This document shows positions 6,453 to 9,490 of a DNA stretch of 9,490 nucleotides, piece by piece. Each line of letters begins with the position of its first letter. Position 1 is the first letter of the stretch. The notes under the pieces are model-generated. The model searched no databases. It worked only from the letters and a program-made list of their open reading frames with translations, and was not told where the DNA came from. The translations under genes were made by a program, and so were the position numbers. This DNA is from JANXQG01 sp037147235. GTDB taxonomy: Bacteria; Planctomycetota; Planctomycetia; Pirellulales; Thermoguttaceae. The stretch is from NCBI GenBank assembly GCA_037147235.1, contig JBAWVO010000249.1, positions 1 through 9,490 on the forward strand. Direction: 5' to 3'.

Positions 6453-9091
6453 GACTCAGATTCCTCAGTAAACTGGCGAACACTCTGCATTTCGTCCGCG
6501 GGGACAGTGCTAGTATCGGTGAAGATCATCTCGTAGAAAAGCCGGTGCGGATCCAGCTTCGCCCATTTCCGGATGGCCAGAGCCTTGCGGCCGTTCTCGC
6601 CGTCGACGGAATGCGACCGGTCGTTCTCCCTCTTGATCTCGATGATGTAAACGCGTCCGGTGCCGCGTTTGCGCCCGCGGCCGGGCTTCTTGCGGATGAT
6701 GAAGTCGGGCGTGTACCGACGCCACTTGCCTTTATCGTCCTTGTACTCGACAAAGAAATCGGTCTTGTTCGGATCGGTGATCGCGCCCGTGAAGTAGATA
6801 TCCTCGACTTCGTCGGGTTTGACCTTCACGTGCGCGAGCAGTTTCTCAAAAAAGCTCATTTCGGGTGTTGAATCGAAGTTGTACGGGGCATAGTGGAAGC
6901 CGAACCCACCGGCCTTGTCTTGCCAATCACTCAGGCGAGCGAGTAAAGCTTCGCGATCCTTCGGGTAGACGATGTCGGCTGTGAAGCAATCGACGCCGTC
7001 GGGGCTAGTGTTCTTGTCGAAGCCATCGGGCTTGACTAGTGCTAGTGCGACTTCGACCGTTTCTTCTCGCACTTCGTAGAATCGGGTCTGCGTCTCAATC
7101 TGCTGGCATAGCTCGTCGATGTGGGTGAGTGGAATATCATCACTTCCATAGATCCGGCGGACTTCGTCGTAGACGGTCCAAATCGGTAGCCGGTAGCGGG
7201 CGGCAAGGTCCACTCCAACGGCGTAGGCATCTGTCGCGTCCGGAACTGCCGTAATGGTGACCGTGTCGCCCAACTGCCGCAGCACGCTGGCCGTCGCTTC
7301 CTGTTCAGCAAGCGTGAACGTGCGACGCTGGAGAGTGTGACCGGCGACAACGGGGCGATTCAGGGTAAGTGGTCTAGCCGCCCCGTCCTTCTTCACGACG
7401 GTGCGTACGAGCTGCTTCACCACGAGCGGCGGAATGTCCAGCTTTTGCAACACGATTTGCGCACGACGGCTTTCCTGCCCCGCGTGGTTCAACGCGGCGA
7501 TCGATTCGCCATAGGTTTCCTGCAACTGGCGATCCAAAATGCCAAAATTGTCGGTGGAGAGGTAGACGCGGGCCTTTGTAGTATTGCCCGGTATTTGCCG
7601 CAGGCATCGCGTCGCGGCTTGCAAGACGAAGTTATTCGATGTACGCAACTTGCGGGCGAGTGCGCAGGCGAACAGGCTGGGGCAATTCCACCCTTCGGTC
7701 CCTTTGTTCACCAGCAAAATCACACGATGGGGTGCGTCGGGCTTATTAAGCGCTTTGAAGGCGTCAATATCCGTCTGTTTCGTCAGACCGGCATCTGAGG
7801 TGTTCACCAAACAAAGCGCCTGGCTTTGACCGGCTTCCACCAGTGCGCGGTCAATCACAGGGCGCAGCTCTCGCAGGTCATCCGTCTGCGGAAAGTAAAT
7901 TGCCAGCTTCGCGCGCGATCCGTTCGGCAATGTCACATCGCCGTAGTCTTTGAAGAAGTCCTTAATGACGTGGGCGACATAGGTCGAGGCGTTATTGTTG
8001 AAGCTGTATGCCTGGATGTTTCCTGCCAAGTCCTTCAAGTATCCTTCCTTGATCCCCTGCGACAGCCCATACCAGAAGACCACGTCGCGTAATGGCTGCC
8101 GCTTAAAGTAGGGTGTGCCGGTCGTGTTCACGACGGCAACTACGTTCGTCTGCGCGGCGAGATAGTCCACTGTCTTGCGGACTTTCTTCAAGTCGGTGTT
8201 CATCGACCGCCCGTAAGTGTGGTGGGCTTCGTCGGAGAAAACCGCAAGGTGCGGCAGGCTAGCGATTGCCTGGAGCCGCAGGTTTGCGACTTCGGCCCGG
8301 GCTTCATCTTCGACGGCACCAAACAACCCACCAATATCGGCCTTGCGAATGGTTTCTTTCTGAATGCGAATCTTCTCAGTATTCGTCACCACGATATTGA
8401 AAGACGAACTGCGCACTACGGGGATATCCTTTTCCCCATCGCGGGTAAACGTGAGCTTGACGGACGCCGCGAATGGCTTGTGCAGCCGCGGGGGCAGAAT
8501 CTTTTCAAAGGGAATCTCCGCAAGTTCACGCAGCGATTGGATGATCGTGGTGCCTGGGGCGAAGACGAGAGCGTTTTTTACGAATGGGCCATCGGGGTAG
8601 TCCAGGGCCATTGCGAATTCGGTCGCGATAATCGCACCGATGAGTACTGTTTTGCCCGCACCCATCGCGAGCGCAAGAATGTAGCTTGGGTAGTCTAGCG
8701 TTAGTGTCTCCCGGAGCGATTCAATCCTGAAGTCCCGGACGAACTGATCGTCGTTCTTAATTCGCTCCCAAAGGGCGTCAATGCCCCCCTCGTCCTCGAT
8801 AATGTCACGGATTGCATCCTGTGTGAGTCCGAGTGCCGTCCGCAGGTCACTCGGCCGCGGATAGAAATACTGGTAAAGGTCGAAGACGTGCGGCGTGTTC
8901 CGAACCAGGCGTAAATACCAATAGGTTTCGAGGGCCTGAAATTGAGGATGGCGCAGGTAGCGCAGACTACCGGCTTCGCTATCATGCGCCCACTCCAGGA
9001 TTTCGGCGATGTTCGGATAGGCTTCGCAGGGATAGCCCTGATTCCGCCAATCCTCGACGGCGGCCGCCAGTTGTTCGTGTAGTTGTGCCAA
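6449..9091 (-). CDS. Res-type helicase-nuclease of a type III-like restriction-modification system
   Basis: This 880-residue superfamily 2 motor and nuclease would cut unmethylated DNA together with Mod. Motifs: Walker A MGAGKT (143-148), VFAPGTTIIQSL (176-187), Walker B/DEAH box VFSDEAHHTYG (284-294), motif III TTGTP (323-327), GTEGWNCPSL (464-473) and motif VI QAATRCLRQIPG (491-502). The C-terminus carries an intact PD-(D/E)XK nuclease: P795-D796, then E818-I-K820 in VYIIEIKREND. The N-terminal 140 residues (LRHPQFQALETYWYLRLV) precede the motor, as in a Res subfamily I recall. The start is TTG at 9091-9089: no in-frame ATG or GTG exists between the upstream stop and that codon, and GAAGGA lies 10 bases before it. 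No frameshift or lost catalytic residue is seen, so the system looks functional. It is the first gene of the pair, the reverse of the usual mod-res order. Confidence 0.9.
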   Translation of the reverse strand: MAQLHEQLAAAVEDWRNQGYPCEAYPNIAEILEWAHDSEAGSLRYLRHPQFQALETYWYLRLVRNTPHVFDLYQYFYPRPSDLRTALGLTQDAIRDIIEDEGGIDALWERIKNDDQFVRDFRIESLRETLTLDYPSYILALAMGAGKTVLIGAIIATEFAMALDYPDGPFVKNALVFAPGTTIIQSLRELAEIPFEKILPPRLHKPFAASVKLTFTRDGEKDIPVVRSSSFNIVVTNTEKIRIQKETIRKADIGGLFGAVEDEARAEVANLRLQAIASLPHLAVFSDEAHHTYGRSMNTDLKKVRKTVDYLAAQTNVVAVVNTTGTPYFKRQPLRDVVFWYGLSQGIKEGYLKDLAGNIQAYSFNNNASTYVAHVIKDFFKDYGDVTLPNGSRAKLAIYFPQTDDLRELRPVIDRALVEAGQSQALCLVNTSDAGLTKQTDIDAFKALNKPDAPHRVILLVNKGTEGWNCPSLFACALARKLRTSNNFVLQAATRCLRQIPGNTTKARVYLSTDNFGILDRQLQETYGESIAALNHAGQESRRAQIVLQKLDIPPLVVKQLVRTVVKKDGAARPLTLNRPVVAGHTLQRRTFTLAEQEATASVLRQLGDTVTITAVPDATDAYAVGVDLAARYRLPIWTVYDEVRRIYGSDDIPLTHIDELCQQIETQTRFYEVREETVEVALALVKPDGFDKNTSPDGVDCFTADIVYPKDREALLARLSDWQDKAGGFGFHYAPYNFDSTPEMSFFEKLLAHVKVKPDEVEDIYFTGAITDPNKTDFFVEYKDDKGKWRRYTPDFIIRKKPGRGRKRGTGRVYIIEIKRENDRSHSVDGENGRKALAIRKWAKLDPHRLFYEMIFTDTSTVPADEMQSVRQFTEESES

Positions 9092-9101
9092 GTCTGGACC
9101 G

Positions 9102-9107
9102 TCCTTC
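9102..9107 (-). promoter_or_regulatory. Shine-Dalgarno site supporting the TTG start of Res
   Basis: GAAGGA on the minus strand, 10 bases before the TTG at 9091. Since no ATG or GTG is available in frame upstream, this site is the main support for the non-ATG start. Confidence 0.5.
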
Positions 9108-9141
9108 GTCCGGCATACGTGTAAGGTGCGAGTATCGCCTT

Positions 9142-9171
9142 AGTTTAGCTGAAGACAGAGCGATCTGACAG
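9142..9171 (-). promoter_or_regulatory. Candidate promoter for the res-mod pair
   Basis: Read on the minus strand, CTGTCA (9171-9166) and TAAACT (9147-9142) each match 4 of 6 consensus bases and lie 18 bases apart, about 50 bases before the TTG start. It is weak; offered only as the best match in this gap. Confidence 0.2.
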
Positions 9172-9273
9172 TACCAGTGATACCCAAAAATCAGTTCGGC
9201 CGGCCGGCCCGCCCGCCCTACACCCGTTAAACTCCGGCAGGGACAAAGGGGGGTCGTGACTCGTTGGATATTG

Positions 9274-9442
9274 CTGGAAACCACGCTTTCGGCCCGAGGG
9301 CGCAGAGGACGACTACGCGGCCATGCGGTTCCGCTCGCGGATTACCGAACTCGGCGTGCCGGAGCTATGGTGCGTGAGCACGAAGAACAACAGTCGCTGG
9401 AAATTGGAGTTTAGCGTGCGCGAGGATGCTAGTGCGGAATGA
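9274..9442 (+). pseudogene. Decayed second copy of the hsp70 3' end
   Basis: These 169 bases match 3781-3951 in the same orientation with 9 substitutions and a 2-base deletion near 9293. The deletion shifts the frame: the start reads LETTLSA in the Hsp70 frame, then the rest resumes in another frame as EDDYAAMRFRSRITELG through to the same stop (9440-9442). Five of the nine changes are silent and four alter residues (V to M, L to R, L to P, G to S). No start codon or ribosome site precedes it and nothing upstream encodes an ATPase domain, so it cannot be a working gene. It is either the original 3' end displaced by the cassette or a duplicate. It is the right copy of the 180-base direct repeat. 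Confidence 0.88.
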
Positions 9443-9490
9443 CGAATGACGAATGACGAATGACGAATGACGAATGACGAATGACGAATG
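9437..9490. repeat. Tandem GAATGAC heptamer array
   Basis: Seven perfect GAATGAC units and five bases of an eighth run from 9437 to the window edge, starting on the last codons of the hsp70 remnant. The left hsp70 copy has only two units (3946-3959). The array may continue beyond the window. It is too short and has no spacers, so it is not a CRISPR. Heptamer expansion by slippage is the simplest account. Confidence 0.92.

Larger units (their letters stand above)
9092..9273. other. Non-coding upstream region of the res gene and right edge of the cassette
   Basis: No convincing gene is seen. It should contain the minus-strand promoter of the res-mod pair. It also holds a G/C-only block (CGGCCGGCCGG, 9197-9207, leading into CCGCCCGCCC), unlike the surrounding sequence. 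Just before 9274 there are scattered matches to the hsp70 sequence upstream of 3781 (GGTCG, TTGGAT), which could be older, more decayed homology. Confidence 0.45.

Noticed and set aside
4137..9091. BREX, DISARM or another multi-gene defence system
   Set aside because: Only a Mod-type methyltransferase and a Res-type helicase with its own PD-(D/E)XK nuclease are present; no PglZ, BrxC, phospholipase D or DUF1998 partner is seen. Type III-like restriction-modification is the simplest fit.
3952..9273. Integrase- or transposase-driven element with terminal inverted repeats
   Set aside because: No recombinase gene, tRNA gene or matching inverted termini were found inside the bracketed region; the transfer mechanism stays open.
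9437..9490. CRISPR array
   Set aside because: Units are 7 bases with no spacers; a simple tandem repeat.

Overview
The window looks like chromosome of a GC-rich bacterium, most likely a planctomycete of the Pirellulales type. This rests on a DUF2760-Hsp70 gene pair behind an exported HEAT-like protein, palindromic intergenic repeats of a style I recall from planctomycetes, an Rpn-type nuclease tail with Gly-Glu-Lys repeats, and GAATGAC heptamer repeats after a stop codon. This is an inference from gene style, not a database result.

Layout: (1) 1-248, the 3' end of a gene for an Rpn/PDDEXK-type protein. (2) 249-449, a non-coding stretch filled by a REPIN-like pair of inverted hairpins (266-298 and 406-438) with a second palindrome nested between them. 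(3) 450-3951, a tight plus-strand operon: an exported HEAT-like protein, a membrane-anchored DUF2760 protein, and a non-canonical Hsp70. The junctions are a 5-base gap and an ATGA overlap, so the three are probably co-translated and work together; the client of the chaperone is unknown. (4) 4137-9091, a minus-strand two-gene cassette converging on the operon: a Res-type helicase-nuclease followed by a Mod-type N6-adenine methyltransferase, overlapping by GTGA. Together they form a complete type III-like restriction-modification system in the order res-mod. (5) 9274-9490, a frameshifted second copy of the last ~57 codons of the hsp70 gene, followed by a GAATGAC heptamer array that runs off the window.

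The main discovery is in points 4 and 5. The restriction-modification cassette is bracketed by direct copies of the hsp70 3' end (3781-3960 and 9274-9451; 9 substitutions and one 2-base gap). The upstream copy is in the intact gene and the downstream copy is a decayed remnant. This fits a defence cassette that entered at the 3' end of a chaperone gene and left the gene whole, or a duplication event that trapped the cassette. No integrase, transposase, tRNA or terminal inverted repeat is visible to explain the mechanism.
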